A DNA stretch of 64,000 bases from Desulfacinum infernum DSM 9756. Its GTDB lineage: Bacteria; Desulfobacterota; Syntrophobacteria; Syntrophobacterales; DSM-9756. The stretch is taken from positions 96,654-160,653 of the forward strand of contig NZ_FQVB01000008.1 in assembly GCF_900129305.1 (NCBI RefSeq), read 5' to 3'. The notes beneath the pieces are model-generated. The model searched no databases, was not told the DNA's origin, and was given only the letters and a program-made list of their open reading frames with translations. A program made the position numbers and the translations under genes. Of the stretch, positions 54,613 to 64,000 are shown piece after piece; position 1 is the first letter of the stretch, and the number at the start of each line of letters is the position of its first letter.

Positions 54613-54688
54613 GGGAGCTCTCAGCTATCAGCTCTCAGTTTTCAGTTCACGATTCACGACTCACGACTCACGACTCACGACTCACGGC
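54613..54688 (+). repeat. Heptamer array (k)
   Basis: CAGCTAT/CAGTTTT-type units followed by CACGATT/CACGACT units in the divergent spacer before the IclR gene; no central hairpin. Confidence 0.8.
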
Positions 54689-54692
54689 TGTC

Positions 54693-54721
54693 TTGACACG
54701 GCGGCGGGGCTCTGGTATTGA
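54693..54721 (+). promoter_or_regulatory. IclR-gene promoter candidate
   Basis: TTGACA, 17 bases, TATTGA, ending 26 bases before the ATG at 54747. Confidence 0.5.
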
Positions 54722-54746
54722 TCCAAATAAAAAAACGGTGTCTCAC

Positions 54747-55541
54747 ATGACAGAACAAAAAGATCGCCCCAACGCCATCGAAAAGGCCCTGGAGCTGCTC
54801 CTGGCCTTCCAGTCCCAGCGCGCCGCGTGGGGGGTGAGGGAACTGGCCGCCCATCTGGGGTTCAGTCCCGCCACCGTCCAGCGCCTCCTCAAGAGCCTCA
54901 AGGCCTACCACTTCGTGGAGCAGGATCCCGAAACCCGCCAGTACCGCCTCGGCCATGTCTACTTCCGGTTCCTGGAGGTGCTCCAGGCCCAGTACCCGGT
55001 GACCCGGGAAGCGGCGCCCATCATGAGGCGGTTGAGCTACGACACGGGGGAGACGGTGCACCTGAACGTCATCGACGGGCGGGAGCGGGTGTGCATCGAC
55101 AGCGTGGAATCGCCGCAGGCCCTCAAGGCCGGCATGCCCATCGGAAACAGGTCCCCGCTCTATGCGGGGGCGTCGTCCAAGTGCCTGCTGGCCTTCTGTC
55201 CGGACACCTTCGTGGAATCCTACTTGGCGGAGGAGGATCTGAAGGCGTTGACTCCCAACACCCCCGGGACCGTGGCGGCCTTGCGCCAGGAGCTGGCGGC
55301 GATTCGGAAGAAGGGTTATGCGGAGAGTCTGGCCGAACGAACCCCGGGACTGGGTTCTCTGAGCGTTCCCGTTCTCGGCCACGGGGGCAACCTGCTGGGG
55401 GCCCTCAGTCTGGCCATTCCGGAACTCCGCTATCGGGACCCGGCCCACAAGGCCCGGTGCCTGGAACTGCTCCAATCAGCCGGTGTTGAGCTGTCCCGCA
55501 GGGTTGGGCACACGGGGCCCTATCCCCCGGCAGGAGTTTGA
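54747..55541 (+). CDS. IclR-family transcriptional regulator
   Basis: A 264-residue regulator. The N-terminal winged helix-turn-helix is NAIEKALELLLAFQSQRAAW then VRELAAHLGFSPATVQRLLK. The effector domain has GETVHLNVIDGRERVCIDSV, APLYAG-like SPLYAGASSKCLLAFC and GLGSLSVPVLGHGGNLLGAL. It lies directly upstream of the CoA-transferase/decarboxylase operon in the same direction, so it is the likely local regulator, with a CoA ester or its acid as effector (inference). The frame is open far upstream, but the promoter at 54693 fixes the start. Confidence 0.9.
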   Translation: MTEQKDRPNAIEKALELLLAFQSQRAAWGVRELAAHLGFSPATVQRLLKSLKAYHFVEQDPETRQYRLGHVYFRFLEVLQAQYPVTREAAPIMRRLSYDTGETVHLNVIDGRERVCIDSVESPQALKAGMPIGNRSPLYAGASSKCLLAFCPDTFVESYLAEEDLKALTPNTPGTVAALRQELAAIRKKGYAESLAERTPGLGSLSVPVLGHGGNLLGALSLAIPELRYRDPAHKARCLELLQSAGVELSRRVGHTGPYPPAGV

Positions 55542-55626
55542 CCCGCAAGGGTTTTGACGAGCTGTGCCGCGCAAGCATCCGGCTGGGGCGGTCGGAACCC
55601 TCGCCTACAAGAGCGGAACATCCCGA

Positions 55627-55652
55627 GTAGGGGCGGGGTTTATCCCCGCCCG
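55627..55652. repeat. Short G+C palindrome
   Basis: GTAGGGGCGGGGTTTATCCC plus CGCCC, between the IclR gene and the CoA-transferase gene. Confidence 0.65.
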
Positions 55653-55749
55653 CCGAGCGTGCGGAAAGAGCAAAAACCAGACGAAAAGATCGCGCTGTTG
55701 AGGCGGTGCAAGCGGAGAGGATGGGAAAACGGGGGACAAGGAGGCGGTC

Positions 55750-56952
55750 ATGGCGGGCGACAAGCCGTTGAGCGATGTCAAGGTGCTGGATCTATCCCGG
55801 GTGCTGGCGGGCCCTTATTGCTCCATGATGCTGGGAGACATGGGGGCGGACGTGATCAAGGTGGAGCGGCCCGGGGCGGGGGACGACACCCGCCACTGGG
55901 GGCCGCCGGAAGCGGGCGGCGAAGCGGCCTACTACCTGTGCGTCAATCGGAACAAGCGCAGCATCACCGTCGATCTGAAGAAGGAAGAGGGCCGGGAGAT
56001 CATCCGGCGCCTGGCGGCCCAAAGCGACATCCTCATCGAAAACTACAAGGTGGGCACCCTGCCCAAGATGGGCCTGGGCTACGTGGACCTGAAAAAGCTC
56101 AATCCCCGCCTCATCTACTGTTCCATCACGGGGTTCGGCCAGAACGGCCCCTACAAGGACAAGCCCGGCTACGACTTCATGATCCAGGGCATGGGCGGGG
56201 TCATGAGCATCACGGGCGATCCCGACGGGCCGCCCATGAAGGTGGGCGTGGCCATCGTGGACATCACGGCGGGGCTTTTTGCCTGCAGCGCCATCCTGGC
56301 GGCCCTGCGCCACCGGGACCGCACCGGGCGGGGCCAGTACATCGACATCGCGCTCCTGGACGCCGTGGTGGCCTGGCTTGCCAACGTGGGCAGCAACTAC
56401 CTGGTTTCCGGCGAACTTCCCCGACGGTACGGCAACGCCCATCCCAACATCGTTCCCTACGAACCCTTCAAGACGAGAGACGGAACCTATATCGCCCTGG
56501 CCGTGGGAAACGACCGGCAGTGGCAGGATTTCTGCCGTTTGGCGGGCCTGGACCATCTGGCCCACGATCCCCGATTCGCCACCAATCCCCAGAGGGTGAT
56601 CCACCGCGACGAGCTCATCCCCCTGGTGGCCGAGGCCATGCTGAAGAAGACGGCCGACCAGTGGCTGGAGGAGCTGGACAAGCTCAAGATCCCCTGCGGT
56701 CCCATCAACACCCTGGACCGGGTCTTTTCCGATCCCCAGGTGAAGGCGCGGGAGATGGTGGCGGAAGTGCCGCACCCCACGGCCGGATCGGTGAAGCTGG
56801 TGGCGAGTCCCATGAAGTTTTCCGAAACGCCGTGCGGTATCGACCGGCATCCGCCGCTTCTGGGCGAACACACCGACGAGGTGCTTCACGCAGAGCTGGG
56901 CTACGGCGACGAGGAGATCGCCCGGCTGCGGGAACTGGGCGTGGTGGGATGA
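55750..56952 (+). CDS. Family III CoA-transferase (CaiB/Frc type)
   Basis: A 400-residue CoA-transferase. DVKVLDLSRVLAGPYCSMML is the typical N-terminus, followed by GADVIKVERPGAGDDTRHWG and NKRSITVDLKKEEGREIIRR. GYDFMIQGMGGVMSITG contains the predicted catalytic Asp at about residue 141. It moves CoA between carboxylic acids. Next to a Na+-pumping decarboxylase and an acyl-CoA dehydrogenase it may activate a dicarboxylate such as glutarate, which is inference. ATG 55750 has AAGGAGG upstream. The downstream spacer is an octamer/heptamer array. Confidence 0.9.
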   Translation: MAGDKPLSDVKVLDLSRVLAGPYCSMMLGDMGADVIKVERPGAGDDTRHWGPPEAGGEAAYYLCVNRNKRSITVDLKKEEGREIIRRLAAQSDILIENYKVGTLPKMGLGYVDLKKLNPRLIYCSITGFGQNGPYKDKPGYDFMIQGMGGVMSITGDPDGPPMKVGVAIVDITAGLFACSAILAALRHRDRTGRGQYIDIALLDAVVAWLANVGSNYLVSGELPRRYGNAHPNIVPYEPFKTRDGTYIALAVGNDRQWQDFCRLAGLDHLAHDPRFATNPQRVIHRDELIPLVAEAMLKKTADQWLEELDKLKIPCGPINTLDRVFSDPQVKAREMVAEVPHPTAGSVKLVASPMKFSETPCGIDRHPPLLGEHTDEVLHAELGYGDEEIARLRELGVVG

Positions 56953-57108
56953 GGAGTGAAGGATTAGAGGATTAAAGGATTGAAGGATTAAAGGAGGAGA
57001 TGCCCGAGAACCGTAAACCGTTAACCGATAACTGAAAATTGACAACTGACAACTGACAACTGACAACTGACAACTGACAGCTGACAACTGACAGCTGACA
57101 GCTTCTTC
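56949..57108 (+). repeat. Heptamer/octamer-array element (l)
   Basis: AGGATTAA-type 8-bp units after the CoA-transferase stop, then ACCGTAA/ACCGATA, AACTGAC (about six) and AGCTGAC units up to the small membrane-protein gene. The hairpin is absent. Confidence 0.85.
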
Positions 57109-57124
57109 CTCGGAGTTTAAACCC

Positions 57125-57253
57125 ATGCGCGAATCTCTTCTGGTCTTCCTGAATGGTGTGAGCGGTGTCTTTGTGGGCATGGCGGTGCTCTACGGCGCCA
57201 TCAAGCTCATGAGCTTGGTGGTGGGGCTTATGGAGAAGGAGGAGGCCAAATGA
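57125..57253 (+). CDS. Small membrane subunit of a Na+-translocating decarboxylase (OadG/delta type)
   Basis: A 42-residue ORF starting MRESLLVFLNGVSGVFVGMA, with a single hydrophobic helix and an acidic/basic C-terminus EKEEAK. Its stop overlaps the start of the beta-subunit gene (ATGA at 57250-57253). Position and hydropathy match the OadG/MmdD/GcdD-like small subunits that stabilise the membrane decarboxylase. Sequence conservation in this family is low, so assignment rests largely on context. Confidence 0.75.
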   Translation: MRESLLVFLNGVSGVFVGMAVLYGAIKLMSLVVGLMEKEEAK

Positions 57254-58368
57254 CCGGTTCCGGCGCGGCCTTCCTTGCCCATCTCGGCCTGACGGCCCTC
57301 ACCCCGGGCATGGTCTTCATGTGGGCGGTCTCTTTCGTCCTGATCTATCTTGCCATCGCCCGCCGGTTCGAGCCGCTCCTGCTGCTCCCCATCGGCTTCG
57401 GCATTCTGCTGGCCAATCTCCCGCTCACGGGCCTCATGGAACCCGGCGAAGGCCTCCTCTGGCGTTTCTATCACTACGGCATCCAGTGGGAGGTGATCCC
57501 GCCCGTGATCTTCCTGGGGCTGGGGGCGCTCACCGATTTCGGGCCCATGCTGGCCCGGCCGTCCCTCATCTTCCTGGGGGCGGGGGCCCAGGTGGGCGTC
57601 TACGTCACCTTTTTCGCGGCCCGCTTCATGGGGTTCACGCTCCCGGAAGCGGCCACGGTGGGCATCATCGGCGGCGCGGACGGCCCCACCACCATCTATC
57701 TGGCCACGCGCTTGGCGCCCCACATGCTGGGAAGCTGTGCCGTGGCGGCCTATTCCTACATGGCCCTGGTGCCCATCATCCAGCCGCCCGTGATGAGGCT
57801 TCTCACCACGGAGGCGGAGCGCAGGATCACCATGAAGAAGTCCCGCAAGGTGCCCAAGCGGGAAAAGATCCTCTTTCCCATCGTAGCCGCCCTGGTGACG
57901 ATCCTCATCGTTCCCGCTTCAGCGCCGCTCATGGCCATGTTCATGCTGGGGAACCTCTTTCGGGAATCGGGCGTGGTGGAGCGCCTGGCCGGGGCGGCCC
58001 AGAACGAGCTCATGAACATCGTGACCATCTTTCTCGGCCTTTCGGTGGGAGCCACCATGAACGCCGAAACCTTTCTGCAGCCCAAGGTGATCTTCATCTT
58101 CATCCTGGGGCTCGTGGCCTTCATGGTGAGTACGGCCTCGGGGGTGCTCTTTGCCAAGATCATGAACCTCTTTCTCAAGGACAAGATCAACCCGCTGCTG
58201 GGGGCGGCCGGCGTTTCCGCCGTGCCCATGGCGGCGCGGGTGGTGCACCAGGTGGGCAGCGAAGCCAACCGCAAGAACTACCTGCTCATGTTCGCCATGG
58301 GGCCCAACATCGCGGGCGTCATCGGCACCATCCTGGCGGCGGGGATTTTTCTTTCCATTCTTCAATAG
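57250..58368 (+). CDS. Sodium-ion-translocating decarboxylase beta subunit
   Basis: A 372-residue polytopic membrane protein of the OadB/MmdB/GcdB family that decarboxylates carboxybiotin and exports Na+. The hallmark GIIGGADGPTTIYLATRLAP is intact, followed by YSYMALVPIIQPPVMRLL and a late GAAGVSAVPMAARVVHQ segment. About nine to eleven hydrophobic helices are visible. It is coupled to the preceding 42-residue subunit and followed by the biotin-carrier gene after 47 bases. The sequence does not distinguish glutaconyl- from methylmalonyl-CoA systems. Confidence 0.94.
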   Translation: MTGSGAAFLAHLGLTALTPGMVFMWAVSFVLIYLAIARRFEPLLLLPIGFGILLANLPLTGLMEPGEGLLWRFYHYGIQWEVIPPVIFLGLGALTDFGPMLARPSLIFLGAGAQVGVYVTFFAARFMGFTLPEAATVGIIGGADGPTTIYLATRLAPHMLGSCAVAAYSYMALVPIIQPPVMRLLTTEAERRITMKKSRKVPKREKILFPIVAALVTILIVPASAPLMAMFMLGNLFRESGVVERLAGAAQNELMNIVTIFLGLSVGATMNAETFLQPKVIFIFILGLVAFMVSTASGVLFAKIMNLFLKDKINPLLGAAGVSAVPMAARVVHQVGSEANRKNYLLMFAMGPNIAGVIGTILAAGIFLSILQ

Positions 58369-58415
58369 TGATGGCGAGATTCCATCCAATTCCAAGGACA
58401 CAAAGGAGGCGACCA

Positions 58416-58631
58416 ATGGCGGAAGAATTGTTGGCACCCATGGTGGGGAAGATCCTGAAGATCAAGGTGAAGCCCGGGGATGCGGTCAAGGAAGACGACG
58501 AGATCATGGTCATGGAATCCATGAAGCTGGAGACCGGCATCCATGCCCCCTGTGACGGGGTGGTGAAGGAAATCAAGGTGGCCGAAGGCGATCGCGTGGA
58601 AGAAGACGATCTTCTGGCCATCATCGAGTAG
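58416..58631 (+). CDS. Biotin carrier (biotinyl) protein
   Basis: A 71-residue stand-alone biotinyl domain. EIMVMESMKLETGIHAPCDG contains the biotin-accepting Lys in M-K (E-S-M-K-L variant of A-M-K-M), flanked by the two symmetric halves of the domain (LLAPMVGKILKIKVKPGD and VVKEIKVAEGDRVEED). It shuttles carboxyl groups from the carboxyltransferase to the beta subunit. It lacks the long Pro/Ala linker of MmdC/GcdC. AAGGAGG precedes the ATG. Confidence 0.93.
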   Translation: MAEELLAPMVGKILKIKVKPGDAVKEDDEIMVMESMKLETGIHAPCDGVVKEIKVAEGDRVEEDDLLAIIE

Positions 58632-58648
58632 GACGAAAGGGGGCGGCC

Positions 58649-59806
58649 ATGCAGTTTGAACTGACCGAAGAACAAAAGATCGTTCAGGAACAGGCCCGGC
58701 GCTTTGCCGAAAACGAGATCCTGCCCACGCTGGAAGAGGAAGAGAAGGGCCATGTGTTCAACCGGGAGCGCCTCCGCAAGATGGGCGAACTGGGCTTTTT
58801 CGGCTGCGCTATCCCGGAGGAGTACGGAGGAAACGGCATGGGCTTCGTGGAATCGGTGCTCATGACCGAGCAGATCGCCAAGGTGTCCCCATCCTGGCGT
58901 GTGCCCTTCAACATGCAAAACATCGGTCCGGCGATCACCGTCAACCAGTTCGGCACGGAGGAACAGAAGCGGGCCTACATCCCGGGTTGGGTTTCGGGCG
59001 AGAAGGTGGGTTTCTTCGCCATCACCGAACCCAACGCCGGCTCGGACGTGGCCGGGATGCGCACCACCGCCAAGGACATGGGCGACCACTGGGAACTGAA
59101 CGGCCAGAAGATGTGGATCAGCAACGCTCCCATTGCCGATGTGGGTCTGGTCTATGCCTATACGGACAAGGAAAAGAAGTACAAGGGCATGACCTGCTTC
59201 ATCGTGGATGTGGCGGGCAATCCCAACATCGTGACGAGGGCCATCGAAAGCAAGCTGGGCCTGCACTGTTCGCCCACGGGCGAGATCATCTTCGACGGGG
59301 CCAAGATTCCCAAGGACGCGGTCCTGGGCCAGGTGGGCGACGGGTTCAAGATCTGCATGTGGATGCTCAACAACACCCGCATCAGCTGCGCCGCCGGGGC
59401 CCTGGGGGTTTCCGGGGCGTGCCTGGATCTGGCGGTGAAATATGCCAATGAACGCACCCAGTTCGGCAAACCCATCTCCACCTACCAGATGATCCAGGCC
59501 CAGATCGCCGAGATGGCCGCCGAACACGAAGCGGCCAAGTGGCTGGTCTACCATGCCGCGTACCTGAAGGATCAGGGCAAGCCCAACCAGCTCCAGACGT
59601 CCATCGCCAAGTACTACGCGTCGGAGGCGGCGGTGCGGGCGGCCAACGAGGCCATGAAGATCTTCGGATCCTACGGCTTTTCCACGGAGTATCCCATCGA
59701 GCGGTTCTATCGGGACGCCAAGTCCTACCAGATCGTGGAGGGCACCAGCAACGTTCAGAAGATGATCATCGCCGGAATCACCTGCGGCCACCAGCCCAAC
59801 CGGTAA
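58649..59806 (+). CDS. Acyl-CoA dehydrogenase, glutaryl-CoA dehydrogenase candidate
   Basis: A 385-residue FAD acyl-CoA dehydrogenase. Typical blocks: QFELTEEQKIVQEQARRFAE, FAITEPNAGSDVAGMRTTAK, GLHCSPTGEIIFDGAKIPKD, YANERTQFGKPISTYQMIQA and the catalytic Glu in QIVEGTSNVQKM. Its place between a biotin carrier and a carboxyltransferase, in an operon with a Na+-pumping beta subunit, matches the reported Desulfococcus multivorans arrangement. There a non-decarboxylating glutaryl-CoA dehydrogenase forms glutaconyl-CoA for a separate decarboxylase. Butyryl- or other short-chain acyl-CoA activity cannot be excluded. Confidence 0.85.
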   Translation: MQFELTEEQKIVQEQARRFAENEILPTLEEEEKGHVFNRERLRKMGELGFFGCAIPEEYGGNGMGFVESVLMTEQIAKVSPSWRVPFNMQNIGPAITVNQFGTEEQKRAYIPGWVSGEKVGFFAITEPNAGSDVAGMRTTAKDMGDHWELNGQKMWISNAPIADVGLVYAYTDKEKKYKGMTCFIVDVAGNPNIVTRAIESKLGLHCSPTGEIIFDGAKIPKDAVLGQVGDGFKICMWMLNNTRISCAAGALGVSGACLDLAVKYANERTQFGKPISTYQMIQAQIAEMAAEHEAAKWLVYHAAYLKDQGKPNQLQTSIAKYYASEAAVRAANEAMKIFGSYGFSTEYPIERFYRDAKSYQIVEGTSNVQKMIIAGITCGHQPNR

Positions 59807-59811
59807 GGGGC

Positions 59812-60078
59812 ATGAGGATTGAGGATTAAGGATTGAAGGATTAAGGGCTAGGAGCCTGTCTGAGAACTCAACCAAAATTCGTGATCCGTGATCCGTGATC
59901 CGTGATCCGTGATCCGTAATCCGTGACGAGTGATGGGTGATGGGTGATGGGTGATGGGTGGTCCGTCCCTCCCCCCTTTCCAAAAGGGGGGCCGGCAGGG
60001 ATTTTCCGAGAACCGTAATCCGAGAACCGAGAACCGAGAACTGAGAACCGAGAACTGATAGCTGACAGCTGACAGCTC
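59812..60078 (+). repeat. Heptamer-array element (m), longest form
   Basis: After the dehydrogenase stop: AGGATTGA-type octamers; a short MITE-end-like GGAGCCTGTCTGAGAAC; five GTGATCC units; GTGATGG units; the CCCCCCTTTCCAAAAGGGGG hairpin (59971-59991); then AACCGAG/AACTGAG and AGCTGAC units up to the carboxyltransferase ribosome-binding site. Confidence 0.9.
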
Positions 60079-60097
60079 ATTCCCACAGGAGGTCTTC

Positions 60098-61654
<1,557 letters not shown>

Positions 61655-62160
61655 GCCCTTGTCCTCAAGCGCGTTGGTCGGGAGCGTGAGGGTGTCCCTT
61701 CCATGCACGCGGGCCGTAGGGGCGAAGGATCATGGGCCCCTGCGGTTCCCGGGCACGCCCGGTATCCGGTCGGAAAGATCAACCGGCCTTCTTCATTGGG
61801 CAGCCCTTGGGGTAGGAAGGGGGGAGTTCTCCACGGCTGCTGCCCAAAACCTGTTTACAGACAAGCGTTTGGGAGGTGTTCCGCTGGATGTGGCGCTGAT
61901 CTCATGAATCGTTGCTGATGCTCCTTTGCGACTCTCCTTTTGCTCAACTTCTCCTGTTCGTTCTCCCGCAGCACTCCCGTTCCTCCTCCAGCAGCTGAAG
62001 ATCGAATCTTCTCCAGCATTGCGTATCCGGCAGGCTCTGCCGGACTTTACGGCTTTTGCCATGGGCCGCCGCTGGATCGGTGCCTTGAATTGGAGGCTGT
62101 TGTCAGCGGGGTGGAAGACTCGGGTTGCATGTAATGGATGATCAGAAAGGAGGACATGGA
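61655..62160. other. 506-base spacer without a supported gene
   Basis: Several short overlapping ORFs exist on both strands (for example 61793-62062 minus and 61926-62141 plus), but none has a good ribosome-binding site or recognisable composition. There is no heptamer array and no MITE copy. Confidence 0.55.
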
Positions 62161-62598
62161 ATGACGATGCGGAAAGGAAAAGGTTGGAACCAGTTGGTAT
62201 TGTTTGCCTTCTTGGGGTGCTTGGCCGTGGTGGTGGGAGGCTGCGCCGGACTCATGGCCAAGGGGCCCTCACCGGAGGTGGTGCAATGTCCCGCCAAGAT
62301 CTCGTGGGATCTGGCGGATTCGGTCACGCTCACTCAATTTGTTTGCTCCGTGGAGGAGATCAAGGGGAAGCCGACCTTGCAATACACGGTGGAGCTGCAG
62401 AACGTGTCGGACCGGCCTTTGCGATACCGGGTCATGGTCCTGAACCCCGAAGGAAAATCCGTGGGGGGGCTGCTCCCGGTGAAGGGGAAACCCCCCGTCG
62501 TTCAGCCTGGAGCCAAGGAGAAGTTCAGCTATCCCGTGTCCGGCTACACGGAGATTCCAGCCGAACTGGAGGTGATTGTTCGGGCCTTGGAAGACTGA
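62161..62598 (+). CDS. Small lipoprotein, YcfL/DUF1425-like
   Basis: A 145-residue exported lipoprotein. The signal peptide ends in a lipobox (LAVVVGGCAG), so it should be lipid-anchored. The mature part is a beta-sandwich-like domain: LQYTVELQNVSDRPLRYRVM, then FSYPVSGYTEIPAELEVIVR. This resembles the YcfL (DUF1425) family found with LpoB-type lipoproteins, but the match is by overall pattern. ATG 62161 is eight bases after AAGGAGG. The gene precedes a TAXI receptor by 48 bases. Confidence 0.7.
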   Translation: MTMRKGKGWNQLVLFAFLGCLAVVVGGCAGLMAKGPSPEVVQCPAKISWDLADSVTLTQFVCSVEEIKGKPTLQYTVELQNVSDRPLRYRVMVLNPEGKSVGGLLPVKGKPPVVQPGAKEKFSYPVSGYTEIPAELEVIVRALED

Positions 62599-62646
62599 AT
62601 GACGTGCCTGGGTTTGCCTAACCTTAAGCAAATGAAGGAGGAAACG

Positions 62647-63636
62647 ATGCGTAGACCATTTCACTTGTCCCTGATGGTGGTTCTGGCGTTGGCCCTGGTA
62701 TTGGGTCTGGGGGCCACGGAAAAGGTTGATGCCCGAAAGCAGTTCATCTCCATCGGTACCGGGGGAACCGGCGGCGTGTACTATCCCTATGGGGGCGCCC
62801 TGGCGGAGATCTGGACCCGGCACGTGAAGGACGTGCAGGCCGTGGCGGAGGTGACGGGAGCGTCCGTGGAAAACGTGAAGCTGGCCCACAAGGGAGAAAC
62901 GGTGGTGGGGCTGATCATGGGCGACGTGGCCTATGAGGCCTACCACGGCCTGGGCCGTTTCGAAGGCAAGCCCCAGAAGATCGCCGCCATGTTCATGATG
63001 TACCCCAACGTTTACCATGTGGTGGCTTTGAAGGGATCCGGCATCAAGACGCTGCAGGACCTCAAGGGCAAGCGCGTGTCGGTGGGATCCCCGGGAAGCG
63101 GAACGGAATACATGAGCAATCTGGTCCTGCATGCGGTGGGCGTGCCCTACGATTCCTTTGAGGTGCGGCGGCTTTCGTTCGTGGAAAACGCCAACGCCCT
63201 GAGGGATCACACCATCGATGTGGGCATCTGGTGCGTGGGCCCTCCCACCTCGTCCATCATGGACCTGGCCACGACCCACGACATCATGATCGTGCCCTTC
63301 AGTGACGAGGACATCAAGAAGGTCACCGAGAAGGTGAAGTACTATGCGCCCTCCGTCGTTCCCGCCGGTATGTACAAGGGGGTGGACGAGGATGTCCCCA
63401 CGGTCTCCGTGTGGAACGTGGCCATCTGCACCCGCGATCTGCCGGAAGATATGGTCTACAACCTGGTCAAAGCCACCTTCGAGCACCAGGACTACCTCCT
63501 GAAGGTCTATCCCGGCGCCAAATACACCACGGCGGAAAACGCTGTGAAGTATTCGCCCATTCCGTTCCATCCGGGTGCGGTGAAGTACTTCAAGGAGATC
63601 GGCCTGGAAGTTCCCGAAGACAAGATCGCCAAGTGA
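62647..63636 (+). CDS. TAXI-family TRAP transporter solute receptor, second copy
   Basis: A 329-residue periplasmic binding protein with a signal peptide (HLSLMVVLALALVLGLGA). TAXI hallmark ISIGTGGTGGVYYPYGGALA, then TGASVENVKLAHKGETVVGL, GKRVSVGSPGSGTEYMSNLV and DVGIWCVGPPTSSIMDLATT. It is clearly different from the copy at 28212-29195. No TRAP permease gene follows within the window; the sequence after it is repeats. The upstream lipoprotein may be co-transcribed. AAGGAGGAAACG precedes the ATG. Confidence 0.9.
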   Translation: MRRPFHLSLMVVLALALVLGLGATEKVDARKQFISIGTGGTGGVYYPYGGALAEIWTRHVKDVQAVAEVTGASVENVKLAHKGETVVGLIMGDVAYEAYHGLGRFEGKPQKIAAMFMMYPNVYHVVALKGSGIKTLQDLKGKRVSVGSPGSGTEYMSNLVLHAVGVPYDSFEVRRLSFVENANALRDHTIDVGIWCVGPPTSSIMDLATTHDIMIVPFSDEDIKKVTEKVKYYAPSVVPAGMYKGVDEDVPTVSVWNVAICTRDLPEDMVYNLVKATFEHQDYLLKVYPGAKYTTAENAVKYSPIPFHPGAVKYFKEIGLEVPEDKIAK

Positions 63637-63663
63637 CGGGGAAGTTCCAAAAAACCGCCGCCT

Positions 63664-63884
63664 AGAGGCTGTCTGACAATGGCTCTCCGACTTACAAGGT
63701 CGAAGAATTTTGGTCCTCTTCGTAGCCGCGGGGCTTTAGCCCCGCGGAAAGGGTCATCGTAAGTCCATGAAGCGACCGGAAATAGCCGATGGCTTATCCA
63801 ACGGCCGGGGATTCCTCCGCAGCCCTAAAGGGCTGCGCTACGAGAAAAGAGGTCGCCCGCGGCGTTCTCAGACAGGCTCCTCGA
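63664..63884. repeat. MITE-like element, copy E (reverse), best-preserved ends
   Basis: Bounded by GAGGCTGTCTGA and TCAGACAGGCTCC, which form terminal inverted repeats. Internal hairpins lie at about 63727-63746 and 63818-63835. Confidence 0.8.
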
Positions 63885-63910
63885 GGCTGTCCGAAAACTC
63901 CGCCACCCGT

Positions 63911-64000
63911 CACTCCCGCGCAAGCGGGAGTCCATAACTTACTGGAAATTCTGGATCCCCGCTCCCCGTTCAAGCCGGGGACAAGCTTCGCGGGGATGAC
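63911..64000. repeat. REP-like double palindrome at window edge
   Basis: CTCCCGCGCAAGCGGGAGT, the shared CATAACTTACTGGAAATTC, and a GGGGATGAC end, as at 47842-47912 but with an extra CCCCGTTCAAGCCGGGG insert. It may continue beyond the window. Confidence 0.65.

Noticed and set aside
53259..54746. N-terminal extension of the IclR regulator
   Set aside because: The frame runs antisense through the VKOR-DsbA gene; promoter and HTH position set the start at 54747.
61793..62141. Overlapping short ORFs on both strands
   Set aside because: No ribosome-binding site, biased composition, and mutual overlap.

Overview
The window is high-G+C DNA that looks like a strictly anaerobic member of the Desulfobacterota, closest in style to the Syntrophobacteria (Desulfacinum or Syntrophobacter type). 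This placement is inferred from gene content: HdrA/MvhD and NfnAB electron-bifurcation genes, two UGA-decoded selenoproteins, a Na+-pumping acyl-CoA decarboxylase module with an acyl-CoA dehydrogenase, and TAXI-type solute receptors. No rRNA, tRNA or CRISPR array was recognised.

Layout. 1-7.4 kb: end of pyrF and a cluster of four glycosyltransferases with a HAD phosphatase, probably making a glucosylglycerate-type compatible solute. 7.6-10.7 kb: trmO and recD2. 10.7-11.6 kb: a small ORF behind a strong promoter and a ParE/RelE-type toxin-antitoxin pair. 11.6-20.7 kb: a complete tryptophan operon (trpL leader peptide, attenuator, aroF, trpE, G, D, C, F, B, A). 20.9-29.2 kb: an MntA/HepT pair, a GATase-like protein, a CoA-disulfide-reductase-like flavoprotein with rhodanese domain, a zinc-ribbon protein, a metallo-beta-lactamase lactonase-like protein, an ExeA/GspA-type ATPase and a TAXI receptor. 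29.4-35.4 kb: ispG, rel, rpmB, a coiled-coil membrane protein and a flavoprotein. 35.5-45.6 kb: an entericidin-like lipopeptide, then a leftward electron-transfer operon (NuoG/FdhA-like, nfnA, nfnB, selenocysteine hdrA, mvhD, FrhB-like Fe-S protein). 45.9-54.5 kb: glgP, then leftward secA-argJ-selenoperoxiredoxin and a VKOR-DsbA fusion. 54.7-61.7 kb: an IclR regulator and a CoA-transferase / decarboxylase / acyl-CoA dehydrogenase operon resembling the glutaryl-CoA to crotonyl-CoA route of anaerobic aromatic degraders. 62.1-64 kb: a lipoprotein, a second TAXI receptor and repeats.

Two features recur throughout. First, intergenic spacers, many of them inside operons, carry short tandem arrays with a 7-bp (sometimes 8-bp) unit in a fixed order relative to the upstream gene: GTGAnnn-type units, then a C6-T3-A3-G6 hairpin, then AACTGAn/AGCTGAC-type units. 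Second, there are five copies of a roughly 215-bp element with terminal inverted repeats and two strong internal hairpins (MITE-like), plus many short G+C palindromes.

The best individual finds not visible as ordinary ORFs are the trp leader peptide (five Trp codons in a seven-residue stretch, followed by a perfect terminator hairpin), two in-frame UGA codons with SECIS-like hairpins (HdrA and a BCP-type peroxiredoxin), and a 54-codon entericidin-like lipopeptide gene.
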